The notes under the pieces were generated by a model. The model made no database searches. It was not told where the DNA came from and worked only from the letters and a program-made list of their open reading frames with translations. From Verrucomicrobiota bacterium (GTDB taxonomy: Bacteria > Verrucomicrobiota > Verrucomicrobiia > Limisphaerales > UBA9464), in the NCBI GenBank assembly GCA_016871805.1, contig VHCG01000021.1, positions 1-60,187 on the forward strand: a DNA stretch of 60,187 nucleotides. Direction: 5' to 3'. Below, piece by piece: positions 38,778-49,100 of the stretch (position 1 is the first letter of the stretch; the number at the start of each line of letters is the position of its first letter). The position numbers were made by a program, and so were the translations under genes.

Positions 38778-40046
38778 GTGCCCCTCCCGAGGATCATCGA
38801 AATCATTCCGTCCGACCGTCCGGGTCCGGCCCTTGTCACGATCCCCGGATCCAAGAGCGTCACGAATCGCGCCCTGGTGCTGGCCGCGCTGTCGCGGGGC
38901 AGGGTCCGTCTCGAAGGGGCGCTCTGGAGCGAGGACACCGAGGTGATGGTCCACTGCCTGCAGACCCTGGGGTTCGGGGTTCGGGTCGAAGCGGACCCCG
39001 GCGACCCGGCCAACCGCAGGATCGAGGTCGAAGGCGCGGGGGGCCGTCTTCCGCGCTCCGGGGGCACCCGGGAGACGCCTCTGGAGCTGTTCGTCGGCAA
39101 CGCCGGCACGGCGGCCCGGTTTCTATCGGCCTTGGTCTGTCTGGGCCGGGGATTCTATCGACTCAGCGGCGTGCCCCGGATGCACGAGCGCCCCCAGGCG
39201 TCCCTGTTGCGGGCGCTCCGGGATCTTGGATACGGCGTGGATGCGACCTTGGATCGGTTGCCGGTGCTGATCGAGGGATGCGGGCCCCGCACGGGACCCG
39301 TGACGGTGAGTGTCGACCAGAGCTCCCAGTTCGCCTCGGCGCTGCTGTTGGCGTCACGGGTCGGGGGCTGGACCGTGGGGATCTCCGGGGGCAATCCGGA
39401 CGAGTTGCCGTACGTGGACATGACCCGTCGGCTGATCGAGGTGTTTCCGCATGGGGGCGGGGAGTTCCGGATCGAGCCCGATGCCTCGAGCGGCAGCTAT
39501 TTCTGGGCGGCGGGATTCCTGACGGGTTCCGACATCCAGGTGCGCGACTGGCCCCGGAGCGGGTGGCAGGTGGATGCCTGGTTTCCGGGCTTTTTCCCGC
39601 TTCCGGCCGAGGTCTCCCGGGAACTAGACCTGGGTGACAGCATCCTCACGGCCATGATCCTGGCGCCCTTCGGGCCGGCCCCGGTCCGGTTCACGGAACT
39701 CGGCCGCCTCCGCGTGCAGGAATGCGAGCGGGTGCAGGCGATGCAGACGGAACTGTCGCGCTGTGGTGCGCGGGTTGAGGAGTCCGGCGAGACGCTGGTC
39801 ATCCACCCGGGTCCGCTCCACGGGGCGACGATCACGACCTACAACGACCATCGGATTGCGATGTGCTTCGCGACCCTGGGCTTGAAGGTGCCGGGCATCC
39901 GCATCGAGGATCCCTCGTGTGTGAGGAAGACGTTCCCGAATTTCTTGCAGAAGCTCTCCGCACCCGTCCCGGACGGGTTGGGTGCCGGGGTGCGTGACGC
40001 CGTCACCGGACGACTCCTGTCGGGCCCCGAACTTCTCGCCTCCTGA
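38778..40046 (+). CDS. aroA: 3-phosphoshikimate 1-carboxyvinyltransferase (EPSP synthase)
   Basis: 422 residues from a GTG start. It joins PEP to shikimate-3-phosphate in the shikimate pathway and is the glyphosate target. Motifs: IPGSKSVTNRALVLAALSRG with the Lys of SKS at about residue 26, VGNAGTAARFLSALVCLGRG, DQSSQFASALLLAS, and TYNDHRIAMCFATLGL. The stop overlaps the cmk start by one base (TGATG), indicating coupled translation. Gene order tyrA-aroA-cmk is widely conserved. Confidence 0.97.
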   Translation: MPLPRIIEIIPSDRPGPALVTIPGSKSVTNRALVLAALSRGRVRLEGALWSEDTEVMVHCLQTLGFGVRVEADPGDPANRRIEVEGAGGRLPRSGGTRETPLELFVGNAGTAARFLSALVCLGRGFYRLSGVPRMHERPQASLLRALRDLGYGVDATLDRLPVLIEGCGPRTGPVTVSVDQSSQFASALLLASRVGGWTVGISGGNPDELPYVDMTRRLIEVFPHGGGEFRIEPDASSGSYFWAAGFLTGSDIQVRDWPRSGWQVDAWFPGFFPLPAEVSRELDLGDSILTAMILAPFGPAPVRFTELGRLRVQECERVQAMQTELSRCGARVEESGETLVIHPGPLHGATITTYNDHRIAMCFATLGLKVPGIRIEDPSCVRKTFPNFLQKLSAPVPDGLGAGVRDAVTGRLLSGPELLAS

Positions 40047-40747
40047 TGCCTGCTCCCTCCTTCTCCAAGAGTTCCACCGATCGTCTGACCCTGCCGCAGG
40101 TGATCACCGTCGACGGACCCAGCGCCTCGGGAAAGGGGACGCTGTCGCGTCGCCTCGCCAAGGAGTTCGGGTACATCTACATCGACTCCGGGGCCATGTA
40201 TCGGACCCTGGCCTGGTGGGCGCTGCGACAGGGGATCTCCCTCGAACCCCCGCTCCCGGCTGCCGCGGAGGCCGAGGTGGTCGGACTGCTCCGTCGGTGG
40301 AAGGCGGAGATGCGGCTGGTGGACGGACAGGGGTGGCTCCATGTGGAGGGCTATTTCCCGGCGACGGAGATCCGTGAGAACGCCGTGGAGCATGCGGTTC
40401 CGGTCATCGCCCAGATCTCGAAGGTCCGGGACTGGATGGTCGCCCGGCAGCGCGACTGCGTTCGGCTTGGGCCCCTGGTGATGGAGGGGCGCGACATCGG
40501 CACCGTGGTGTTCCCATTGGCGCCGGTGAAGTTCTTCCTCGAGGCTGACGAGGAGGAACGACAGAAGCGGATCGAGGGCCGGGGTGGCAACACCAGCGCG
40601 GCCCGGCGCGATCACATGGACAGCACCCGGAAGAAGGGGGCTCTCATTCCGGCGCTGGATTCGATCCGGGTCAACAACACCGGCCAGACCCCTGATGAGA
40701 CCTTTGCCATCCTGCGCGACCATGTGCGTTCCCGGTTGGGTCTCTAG
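40046..40747 (+). CDS. cmk: Cytidylate kinase
   Basis: 233 residues. It phosphorylates CMP and dCMP to the diphosphates. The Walker A motif is GPSASGKGT (24-32), followed by GYIYIDSGAMYRTLAWWALR, the typical CMP kinase region, and MEGRDIGTVVFPLA, FFLEADEEERQKRI and a RRDHMDSTR lid. It overlaps aroA by one base upstream. Its last 26 bases overlap the start of the TIGR03790-type gene in a different frame. Confidence 0.97.
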   Translation: MPAPSFSKSSTDRLTLPQVITVDGPSASGKGTLSRRLAKEFGYIYIDSGAMYRTLAWWALRQGISLEPPLPAAAEAEVVGLLRRWKAEMRLVDGQGWLHVEGYFPATEIRENAVEHAVPVIAQISKVRDWMVARQRDCVRLGPLVMEGRDIGTVVFPLAPVKFFLEADEEERQKRIEGRGGNTSAARRDHMDSTRKKGALIPALDSIRVNNTGQTPDETFAILRDHVRSRLGL

Positions 40748-42428
40748 TCTGGTTGCGTTCTGCCTCGCCCTCGGGGCTTGGCATGGAGGGCTCGCTGCCC
40801 CTGTCGGCAACGGAGTCCCGGAATCCGAGCAGGTCGTCGTCCTCTACAGCACCCGGGTCCGGGAGTCCCGGAGCGTCGCCGCCTACTACGCCGAACGCCG
40901 CGGGATCCCTTCCGACCGGCTCATCGGGCTCGACTGCAGCGAGCCGACCAAGATCACCCGGGACCAGTTTCGGAAGGAGATCGTGGAGCCGCTGCGACGT
41001 CGTCTCCAGGAGTTGGGCCTCGCGAGGTTCACGAAACAGATCGTGCCGGCCTCCGGCACCCAGCCGGGTCGGGTCCGGGAGCGGCTGACCCACAGCAAGG
41101 TCCGCTACCTGGTTCTGGTCTATGGAATGCCCTACGCGATCCTGGATGATCCGCGGCTGTCGACCCATGTGTCCAAGGAGGCCCATCCCCTCCAGCGGCA
41201 GTCCGGCGCCTCGGTCGAGAGCGACCTGATGCTGATGCCGTCGGATCTCGACACGTTCGCGGGCCCTGCGGGCAATCCCTTCCACAGCCAGACCAACCCG
41301 GCCGCCCTGCATCCGGGCAACGGGATCTTCCTGGTGTCCCGACTGGATGGCCCGACCGCGCATCACGCCGAGGAGCTGGTGCGCAAGGCGGCCCGGGCGG
41401 AACGGGATGGGCTTTGGGGGCGGGCGTACTTCGATGAGCGGTCCATCGGGGACGGGTCGTACAAGCGGGGGGACGACTGGATCAAGGGAGCGGCCCGGAT
41501 CGTGGAGGGGTTCGGCTACACGACCTACATCGACCACGCTCCGGACACGATCCCGGTGGGATTCCCGTTCAGCGAGGTGGCTCTCTACGCCGGCTGGTAT
41601 GCCGGGAACACAACGGGTCCGTTCACACTGCCCGCGATCGAGTTCGCGCCCGGGGCGATCGCCTATCACATCCACTCGTTCTCGGCGGCGGATCCGCGGA
41701 GTCCCACCCAGAACTGGGTCGGGCCGCTGGTGGCGTTGGGGGCCACGGTGACGATGGGGTGTGTCGACGAGCCCTATCTGGAGATGACCCCCGATGTGGA
41801 ACGGTTCTTCGTGCGATTGGCTGAGGGGTGCAACGTCGCGGAGGCCTTCGCGATCTCCCTCCCGGTGCTGTCGTGGCAGTCGATCCTCGTTGGGGATCCC
41901 CTTTATCGACCGTTCCGCCCCACTCCAGGGGAACGCGCTACAGCCCTGATCGGGTCCCAGACCCCCGGCCCGCTCCTGCCCTACGCCGTGGTCCAGGACC
42001 TCAACCTGAAGCTGGCCCGCGGTGGATCGGTCGAGGACGCGATCTGGAGCCTGGAGCAGCATCCGGAGATCCGGACCTCTGCGGTCCTGGCCGAGCATCT
42101 GTCGACCCTGTACTCGCGGAGAGGGGAGTCCAGCCGGGCGGTGGACTGGATGGAACGGGCCCTCCGGGCCGGTGGGACCCCCCAGCAGCGGATCCGACTG
42201 TTCCTCGACATGGCGGCGCTGCAGGAGAAGCAGCGGCTGCGACGGGATGCCTTTGCGACCCGGGATCGATTCCTGAAGGAATTCCCGAAGCATCCGCTCG
42301 CTCTGGAACTCCTCGAGACCATGCGCCGCGATGCCGAGGCCCTCGGAATGGATCAGGAGATCCCCCGCCTCGACGGGGAGATCGAGCGTCTCAAGCCGCC
42401 GGCGACCAAGACGGCTTCCGGTCGGTGA
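40722..42428 (+). CDS. Exported TIGR03790-type protein of unknown function
   Basis: 568 residues from the ATG at 40722, which gives a signal peptide (VSSLVAFCLALGAWHGGLAA). The conserved block includes VVVLYSTRVRESRSVAAYYA, RGIPSDRLIGLDCSEPTKIT, VRYLVLVYGMPYAI, GAIAYHIHSFSAADPRSPTQ and LPVLSWQSILVGDPLYRPF. This fits the TIGR03790 family, common in PVC bacteria and without known function; the fold loosely recalls caspase-like/C25 peptidases but no catalytic dyad is certain. A C-terminal stretch (about 430-550) has a TPR-like helical pattern (LAEHLSTLYSRRGESSRAVD). The 26-bp overlap with cmk suggests translational coupling. Confidence 0.8.
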   Translation: MCVPGWVSSLVAFCLALGAWHGGLAAPVGNGVPESEQVVVLYSTRVRESRSVAAYYAERRGIPSDRLIGLDCSEPTKITRDQFRKEIVEPLRRRLQELGLARFTKQIVPASGTQPGRVRERLTHSKVRYLVLVYGMPYAILDDPRLSTHVSKEAHPLQRQSGASVESDLMLMPSDLDTFAGPAGNPFHSQTNPAALHPGNGIFLVSRLDGPTAHHAEELVRKAARAERDGLWGRAYFDERSIGDGSYKRGDDWIKGAARIVEGFGYTTYIDHAPDTIPVGFPFSEVALYAGWYAGNTTGPFTLPAIEFAPGAIAYHIHSFSAADPRSPTQNWVGPLVALGATVTMGCVDEPYLEMTPDVERFFVRLAEGCNVAEAFAISLPVLSWQSILVGDPLYRPFRPTPGERATALIGSQTPGPLLPYAVVQDLNLKLARGGSVEDAIWSLEQHPEIRTSAVLAEHLSTLYSRRGESSRAVDWMERALRAGGTPQQRIRLFLDMAALQEKQRLRRDAFATRDRFLKEFPKHPLALELLETMRRDAEALGMDQEIPRLDGEIERLKPPATKTASGR

Positions 42429-42492
42429 GGGGCTTCGGCGGATGGGTTCGATCCTCGGCGGCACTTTTCCGGCGGCTCCTCATGGAAAACTG

Positions 42493-42522
42493 TTGCCTCT
42501 TTGGCCGGGGAGCCGGGACAAT
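42493..42522 (+). promoter_or_regulatory. Candidate sigma-70-like promoter for the large secreted protein
   Basis: TTGCCT (42493-42498) and GACAAT (42517-42522) are spaced by 18 bp in a locally AT-richer stretch, 73 bp before the ATG at 42596. This would separate the large gene from the upstream operon. Assigned by eye only. Confidence 0.35.
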
Positions 42523-42595
42523 TCTACTTAGGCGATCCATCCGATCTACGATCCCTTCCTCCCGCCACTTCCATCCCAAGCACCTGCCAACACCC

Positions 42596-45500
42596 ATGAA
42601 GAAGACTTGGAAACTCCTCCGGACCGCCCTCGTGGTCCTCTGGGCCACCGGGACCATCCACGCCGCAGATCCCTTCAAGTTCCCGATCGAGGCCCCCAAT
42701 TGGTCGAAGGACACGGATTCGGCCTCGATCACCAACAACGGCATCGAGATCACCGGGATTCCCGAGGTGGGATCGATCAAGCTGCTGAGAAATGTCGTGG
42801 TCCGCAGCGATGACCTGATCGAGGCCGGGCTCGGCGACGCCAAGTTTCCCACAGGGTCCTTCTGGATCAATGGATTCCCGATGTGGGTGAGCAGCGCCCG
42901 GATCGTCAAGAGCGAGAAGAAAATCCACCTGGAGGTGGGCATCGGCCTTCCCGAGTACATCAAGAACGTCAACGGGGAGGAGCTGCGGGCTTCGGGGCGG
43001 GTCAGTGTCGACCAGTCGCGGTGGTATTTCGACGGGTTCCAGTTCGTCGTGCCCATGGACGTCTACCTCAAGAGCCTCGTCATCAAGAACTTCACGTTCG
43101 CCTACGATCAGGCCCAAGGCCTCTATTCCGGGGGGGCCAACATCGGCTTCGGCTCCAAGGAAAAGTTCGACTACTGCCCGGACTTCGAGATCGGACCCCC
43201 GACCTACGGCGGCTCTATCGAGCTGCGTAATGGTCAGCTCAACCGACTCGTGATCGCCGCGGACGACATGAGGTATCCCCTCGGGGCGAGTCTCTCCTAT
43301 CTCGATTCCCTCAGTGCCGGGGTCTATGACCTGGTGACTCCTGGGGCGGACTGGTATGCGAGCGGGGCCTTCAAGGTCAACTGCGGCTGCCCGATCAATC
43401 TTCGCGTAAAGTTCTATCCGCTCACCCTCACCGGGGATGCGCGGTTCTATGGCAGCGGCTACCTCCAGATGAACGCGGCGGCGGCGTTCTTCAAGGTCCC
43501 GGTCGCCAACGCGACGATGACCTACCACCCGCCCTACCAGATCGATGCCGCCCTGTATGTGAACCTGCTGGACATCCTGCTGGCCGACGCGTCGATCCAC
43601 TTCAACTCGGGCGGCGTCTCCGGGGATGCCCATGGCAAGCTCCAGATCCCCGGCTACATCCCAGTGGTGGGGGGCTACCAGTTCGCTTCGGTTGGCGTCG
43701 GCTTCGATGTCCGCCGGGACTACTACGCGTTCCGCGGGAGCGTCGATGTTCAGATCACTCCTGAGATTCCGAGCTGGTGCACCCCGGAGTGGTGCCCGGG
43801 CACTGTGTGGATGGGCTGCTGGGTGTGTGACTGCGGTTGGGATGGCTGCGGCTGGTGCAACAACTACGTGACCCTGCCGTGCGTTCCCCCGGTCTGCACC
43901 CCGGCGATCCCGGCTGTCCAGCTGCACGTCGCCTTCCGGCTGGAGAACGGGGACTTCTACTTCAACGCCCCGGTGACCGCATCCGACGTCGCCCCGTGGG
44001 AGACCCACTACCAGGGACGCCGCGTGGATCCAGAGACCGGACTTCGGGTGATCTTCTTCGACAACTGGGATGAGATCGGAAAGGCCAGCACCGACGTGCC
44101 GAAGCCTTCGGGTGTGGCCCTTCAGGGCGATCGCCCTAGGGTGCGCCCGATGGATGCCACTGAGGTCGGCCAGCCATTTACGACATTCCGGATCACTGGA
44201 AGCGGACCGGAGATCATGTTCCGACTCGCCTACCAGAACCCCAACGCTCCGACCCCGATCTTCGAGATCAAGACCCCCTCGGGTCAGGTCATCCGCTCCG
44301 GCGAGGGGCCGCTCCCGACCGGTTACAAGGCGGTCCATGGCTTCAGCGCCGCGAACGCGGTCGGTCGGGACGCCACCGTCACCCTCGTGAATGCGGAGTC
44401 CGGCGACTATGTCGTCACCGTGATCAACCCCGAGAAGCTCGGGAACTACTCCGTGCAGGCCCTCATCGAGAACGAGAAGCCGGCACTGCAGGACGTCCAG
44501 CTCGAGGAGACCCCGACGTCGGGCCTCTACAAGGTCACCTGGGTCAATGACGACCCCGAGGATGCGGTGCTTGTGAAGCTCTTCCTGAACAAGGATCGGG
44601 ACGGCATGGATGGAGCGCAGGTCGGGGTGGTGTCTGCCGTGCCCGGGCTGAACACGTTCCTGATCGACACCAGCAAGGTGAAGACCCGCCCGGGTGCCTA
44701 CCATGTCCACCTGACGGCCGATGACGGCCGTAATCATTTTGTCCAAGTCTACACCAGCACGACGCTTCAGGTGAACGATCCGGACGCGCCGTTACCGGTC
44801 ACCGGCGTCGGTGTCCGCGCGCGCGCGGCGGGATTCGAGGTTCGATGGAAGCCCAGCCCGAGCCCGTCCACCGACACCTATGCGATTCTCTATACCAAGG
44901 AGATGGATGCGGGTCGCTATGAGGGCGCCCACTCGGTCCTCGCCTCGGAGACCGGAGCCATCATCGACGGCCTCATCCCGGGTCAGCCCTACCTCGTCAC
45001 GGTGGTGGCCCATGACAAAAAAGGCCGCGTCTCGGAGGGCTCCGAGGTCCTGCGGGTCGTGCCGACGCCTGGCATCGGCAGAACCCCACCCAAGATCGTT
45101 TCGAAGCCGGAGCCGGGTGCCGTTGCGGGCCATCGTTGGGTCTACCTGCCGCAGGCGTTTGATGGGGATGAAGTCCAGTATGGTTCGATCTCGGCCGAGG
45201 ACGGCAAGGCGACCCGCCCGGGCGGTCAGCTGGTGTGGAAGCTCCTCCAGGCCCCCGCGGGCATGACGATCCATGAGAGCGGCCTCCTCCAGTGGGTGCC
45301 CGTGAAGGATCAGGTTGGCAGCCACGAGGTCATCCTCGAGGCCCGGGAGCGCACGGCCGCCAGCGTCCCGAAGGAACTCGCCAGCCGGCTGTTCGACCGC
45401 CAGAGGTTCACCGTCGAGGTCGCGCCGGAGAACAACGTCTCCGCGCTGAAGCAGTCCGCCCATGCGACGTTCGTCCACCTGCCTGCACTGACCGCGGTCG

Positions 45501-45997
45501 CGGGTGAGAAGTATGTTTGTCCGCTCGACCTGCTCTCGACCGGTCAGCACCAGATCACCCTGCTCGATGCACCAGCGGGCATGGTCATCAAGGGGGACCT
45601 CCTCGAATGGACGCCTTCGATGGATTCTCGTGGCGAGACGGTCCACCTCAAGGTCAAGTTCGCCGAGGGCTTCTCGATCGAACAGTCGTTCTACATCGAT
45701 GTCCTCCGACGCGACAACGTCATCGCCGCTCCCGCTGAGCTGATGGGTGTCCGGAGCGTCCCGACCGGTATCGAGCTCAAGTGGCGCGTCAACAGCGCCC
45801 GGCCGATCACCTGGCCCAAGAGCTACCAGCTCCAGCGCTGTGATCTCAACCTCGGTGGGGCCTGGGTCAACGTGGGGGCGCCCTACGTCAACAAGCCGAA
45901 CGTCCCGAACTCCACCCATGCGGTGCCGAGCTACTCGACGATCGACACCCTGCCGAGCAACCAGTCGGTCTTCTATAGGCTGGTGATCCCTGAATAA
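42596..45997 (+). CDS. Very large secreted multidomain protein with a Cys/Trp-rich knot; unrecognised
   Basis: 1133 residues from the ATG at 42596 (signal KKTWKLLRTALVVLWATGTIHA). Residues about 25-390 are rich in beta-strand and aromatic residues and resemble no family I know. At about 391-440 is a dense cluster of nine cysteines and six tryptophans (SWCTPEWCPGTVWMGCWVCD, CGWDGCGWCNN). From about 530 to 640 comes a jelly-roll or PPC-like stretch. A fibronectin type III-like domain is seen at about 735-822 (GVGVRARAAGFEVRWKPSPS). Two He_PIG-like Ig domains follow at about 870-920 and 985-1030 (each with DAPAGM or QAPAGM), and a final FN3-like region. It is presumably cell-surface or extracellular. 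Long in-frame extensions upstream run through the preceding gene and are rejected. Confidence 0.7.
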   Translation: MKKTWKLLRTALVVLWATGTIHAADPFKFPIEAPNWSKDTDSASITNNGIEITGIPEVGSIKLLRNVVVRSDDLIEAGLGDAKFPTGSFWINGFPMWVSSARIVKSEKKIHLEVGIGLPEYIKNVNGEELRASGRVSVDQSRWYFDGFQFVVPMDVYLKSLVIKNFTFAYDQAQGLYSGGANIGFGSKEKFDYCPDFEIGPPTYGGSIELRNGQLNRLVIAADDMRYPLGASLSYLDSLSAGVYDLVTPGADWYASGAFKVNCGCPINLRVKFYPLTLTGDARFYGSGYLQMNAAAAFFKVPVANATMTYHPPYQIDAALYVNLLDILLADASIHFNSGGVSGDAHGKLQIPGYIPVVGGYQFASVGVGFDVRRDYYAFRGSVDVQITPEIPSWCTPEWCPGTVWMGCWVCDCGWDGCGWCNNYVTLPCVPPVCTPAIPAVQLHVAFRLENGDFYFNAPVTASDVAPWETHYQGRRVDPETGLRVIFFDNWDEIGKASTDVPKPSGVALQGDRPRVRPMDATEVGQPFTTFRITGSGPEIMFRLAYQNPNAPTPIFEIKTPSGQVIRSGEGPLPTGYKAVHGFSAANAVGRDATVTLVNAESGDYVVTVINPEKLGNYSVQALIENEKPALQDVQLEETPTSGLYKVTWVNDDPEDAVLVKLFLNKDRDGMDGAQVGVVSAVPGLNTFLIDTSKVKTRPGAYHVHLTADDGRNHFVQVYTSTTLQVNDPDAPLPVTGVGVRARAAGFEVRWKPSPSPSTDTYAILYTKEMDAGRYEGAHSVLASETGAIIDGLIPGQPYLVTVVAHDKKGRVSEGSEVLRVVPTPGIGRTPPKIVSKPEPGAVAGHRWVYLPQAFDGDEVQYGSISAEDGKATRPGGQLVWKLLQAPAGMTIHESGLLQWVPVKDQVGSHEVILEARERTAASVPKELASRLFDRQRFTVEVAPENNVSALKQSAHATFVHLPALTAVAGEKYVCPLDLLSTGQHQITLLDAPAGMVIKGDLLEWTPSMDSRGETVHLKVKFAEGFSIEQSFYIDVLRRDNVIAAPAELMGVRSVPTGIELKWRVNSARPITWPKSYQLQRCDLNLGGAWVNVGAPYVNKPNVPNSTHAVPSYSTIDTLPSNQSVFYRLVIPE

Positions 45998-46010
45998 CCG
46001 GCGATCCGCA

Positions 46011-46041
46011 GGACGGAGGGGCGGTAGGCGCCCCTGCGTCC
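46011..46041 (+). terminator. Strong hairpin after the large secreted protein
   Basis: GGACGGAGGGGCG (46011-46023) pairs with CGCCCCTGCGTCC (46029-46041) with one mismatch and a 5-base loop, 13 bp after the stop. There is no U-tract, so factor-independent termination is uncertain. Confidence 0.55.
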
Positions 46042-46167
46042 GGTCCGGTGCCCAAGGGTGCTCTGAAGACCATGTTCCTGGACGCCGGAAACACCACAGG
46101 ATCCCGCCCCTCCGTGTCCGTGATGCGGTTCCCACCTCGGCCCCGCAGCCTGGGTCGGCCGCCTTCG

Positions 46168-49100
46168 ATGTCACCTCCGGGGTACAGGGCGTTCCTGTCG
46201 GTCACCCTCCTCGGGGGATCGCTGCTGGGTTGGGCCCAAGCGGGCCCCCTTGCGGCCTCGGTGGAGGTCGGGTTTGAGCGCCTGTCTCCAGCTCGCACCG
46301 GAATCACGTTCACCAACGTCCTCTCGGTCGAGCGATCCTCCACCAACCAGATCCTCCTCAACGGATCCGGCATCGCGGCGGCGGACATCGATGGCGACGG
46401 CTGGTGCGATGTCGTCGTCGGCAGTGTCGGGGGTGGAGCCCGGGTCTATCGGAACCTGAAGGACTGGCGGTTCGAGGACGTCACCGATCGCATGGGTCTC
46501 GAGCCCGGCCCCTGGCCCACGACCGCCGTGGCCCTGGCGGACCTCAACGGGGATCGGAGACCGGATCTGCTGCTCAACACCCTCGGTGCCGGCACCCGCT
46601 ACCTCACCAACGCCCTGGGCCGGACCTGGAAGGAGCAGCCCCAGGGCGGAGGCATGGCCACCCCGACCGGTGCGGCGTCGCTGGCGATTGCCGATGTCGA
46701 TGGGGACGGGGACCTCGATGTCTATGTGGTGAACTACCGTCGCTGGACCCTTCGCGATTACCCGGCGCTGGGTCCCAAGGACCCGCCCCTGCGAACCCAT
46801 CCCGAGGCCGGTTCCCAGATGCAGTTCATCATGGAGGACCGCGGACGGGTCCAGGAACTGGGCGAGGCCGACACGCTGTTCCTAAACGAGGGCCACGGCA
46901 GGTTCCGTCCTGCCCCCCCGGAACGCTTCCGGGATCCCGCAGGACGTCCGTTGTCGGCACTCCTCGACTGGGGTCTGTCCGCGATGTTCCGGGATCTGAA
47001 CGGCGATGGAGCCCCCGACCTGTATGTCTGCAACGACTTCGGGTCGCCGGACCGGCTGTGGTGGAATGATGGGAAAGGACACTTCACCTCGGGTGCCGAG
47101 ACCGCCCTGCCGTCCACCAGCCAGCTTTCGATGGGGGTCGATGTCGCGGACATCAACCGCGATGGGCTCATGGATTTCGTGGTGGTCGACATGCTCGACG
47201 AGAGCCGCTGGGAACGGTTGATCCGGGGTGGAGCCAAGGATGTGGGCCGTCCTGGGATCCTCGGTGGACGCCCCCAGTATCCGAGGAACACGCTCTTCCT
47301 CGGGACCCACCCGGGACGGTTCCTCGAGATCGCGTCCTACAGTGGACTCGAGGCGACGGACTGGTCGTGGTGCCCGGTGTTCCTCGACGTGGATCTCGAC
47401 GGCTACGAGGACCTCCTGGTGACGACCGGGCACGAGCGGGATTCCCAGAACCGGGACTTCGTCCGGGAGAAGTCCCAGGCGCTTCGGGGTGTTCCCAAGT
47501 CCGATCTCAACGCCACGATGCAGGAGCTCGAGCGTCGGAGTCCGCGTCTGCCGCTCCCGAAGCGGGCCTATCGGAACCGCGGTGACCTGACCTTCGAGTC
47601 CTATGGCGAACGCTGGGGATTCGGGAATGTCGGGATTTCCCAGGGGCTGTGTCTCGCCGATCTCGACAACGACGGCGATCTGGATGCGCTGGTCACCCAT
47701 CTCGGGGAAGGGGTGGGTCTGTACCGGAACCGATCGACCGCCCCCCGTATCCAGGTGCGCCTCCGGGGTGTGGATGGCAATCCCGATGGCATCGGGGCAT
47801 TGATCCAGGTCCGGGGTGGTCCGGTGTTCCAGGCGCAGGAGGTGGTTGCCGGGGGACGTTATCTGTCGAGCGACCAGCCGGTCCGGACCTTCGCGGCGGG
47901 TGGATCCGGACCGATGGCGGTCGAGGTGCGATGGCGCAGCGGGGCGGTGAGCCGTGTGGCGAACGTCAAACCCGGCGATCGGGTGGAGGTGGTCGAGACG
48001 CCTCGGAAGGACTCGACCGGTTCGCTTTCGGTGTGGGCTCCGGAACCGCCGTGGTGTCCGGTTCGCTTCGAGGATCAGTCGGCCCAGCTCGGTATCCGCC
48101 ACAGCCAGCCGGTCGACGACGAATTTGCCCTGCAGCCCACGCGACCGGTCCGCGGTAGCGCCCTGGGGCCGGGGGTGGCGGTGGTCGATGTGGATCGGGA
48201 TGGTCGACTCGAGGTGGTGGTCGGCGCCTCCCGTGGCGGGCGTCCGGCGCTGCTGAGGCGGTCCACGGACGGGAAATTCCTACCCTGGCAGGACCTCTTG
48301 CCGACCCGTTTGGCGGAGAGCACGCAGACCTCGATCCTCCCGCTGCCAGTGACCCCCACCAATGGGCTGGGATTTTCGTTGGTGATGGGGTCCGGGCTCG
48401 AGGAGCCCTCCGGAGCTCCACAGCGCGCCCGGGTGACCCAGCTGGGCGCGGCCGTCCGTCCTGGACTGATGTGGAACGCCAGCAAGGGCGGCATTGGGGC
48501 GATGGCGTTGGCGGACGTCGATCGGGACGGGACGCTTGAAGGGTTCCTCGGTGGTCGGCCGATCTCGGGGCGGTTCCCCGAATCCTCTCCCAGCCAGATC
48601 TGGACCTTCGCCTCATCGGGGTGGCGCCTCGATGAGCCCAACACGAAGACCCTGGCCGCCTTGGGCTGTGTCCAGAACGCGTGCTGGGTGGATGTCGATG
48701 ACGACGGCTGGATGGATCTGGTGGTGGTGGAATGGTGGGGCGGCATCCGGCTGTTCCTCAACGCGAAGGGGAAACTGACGGAGGCAACCTTCCGGTGGGG
48801 GTTGTCCGAGATGTCGGGCCTCTGGAACAGCGTCGTGCCGGTGGATGTCGATGCGGATGGACGACTGGACCTGGTCGTGGGTGGCCCTGGCCTGAACACG
48901 GACTACCGCTCGACACTTCCGGTTCGCCTGCAGGCCTTCGATCCCGACCAGGACGGTGTCCTGGAGCTGATGGAGCTGGGATGGGAGGAAGGGCGCAAGG
49001 ACTGGGTGCCGCTGCGGAGTCTGGAATATCTTGGGGATGCCTTTCCCGGCATGGCGGCCCGCAGTGGCGGTCACCGGGCGTTCGCCGAGGGAGCCTGGAA

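Noticed and set aside
42524..44746. 740-codon minus-strand frame opposite the large secreted protein
   Set aside because: The plus-strand protein has a signal peptide, modular domains and sensible composition; the minus frame has none.
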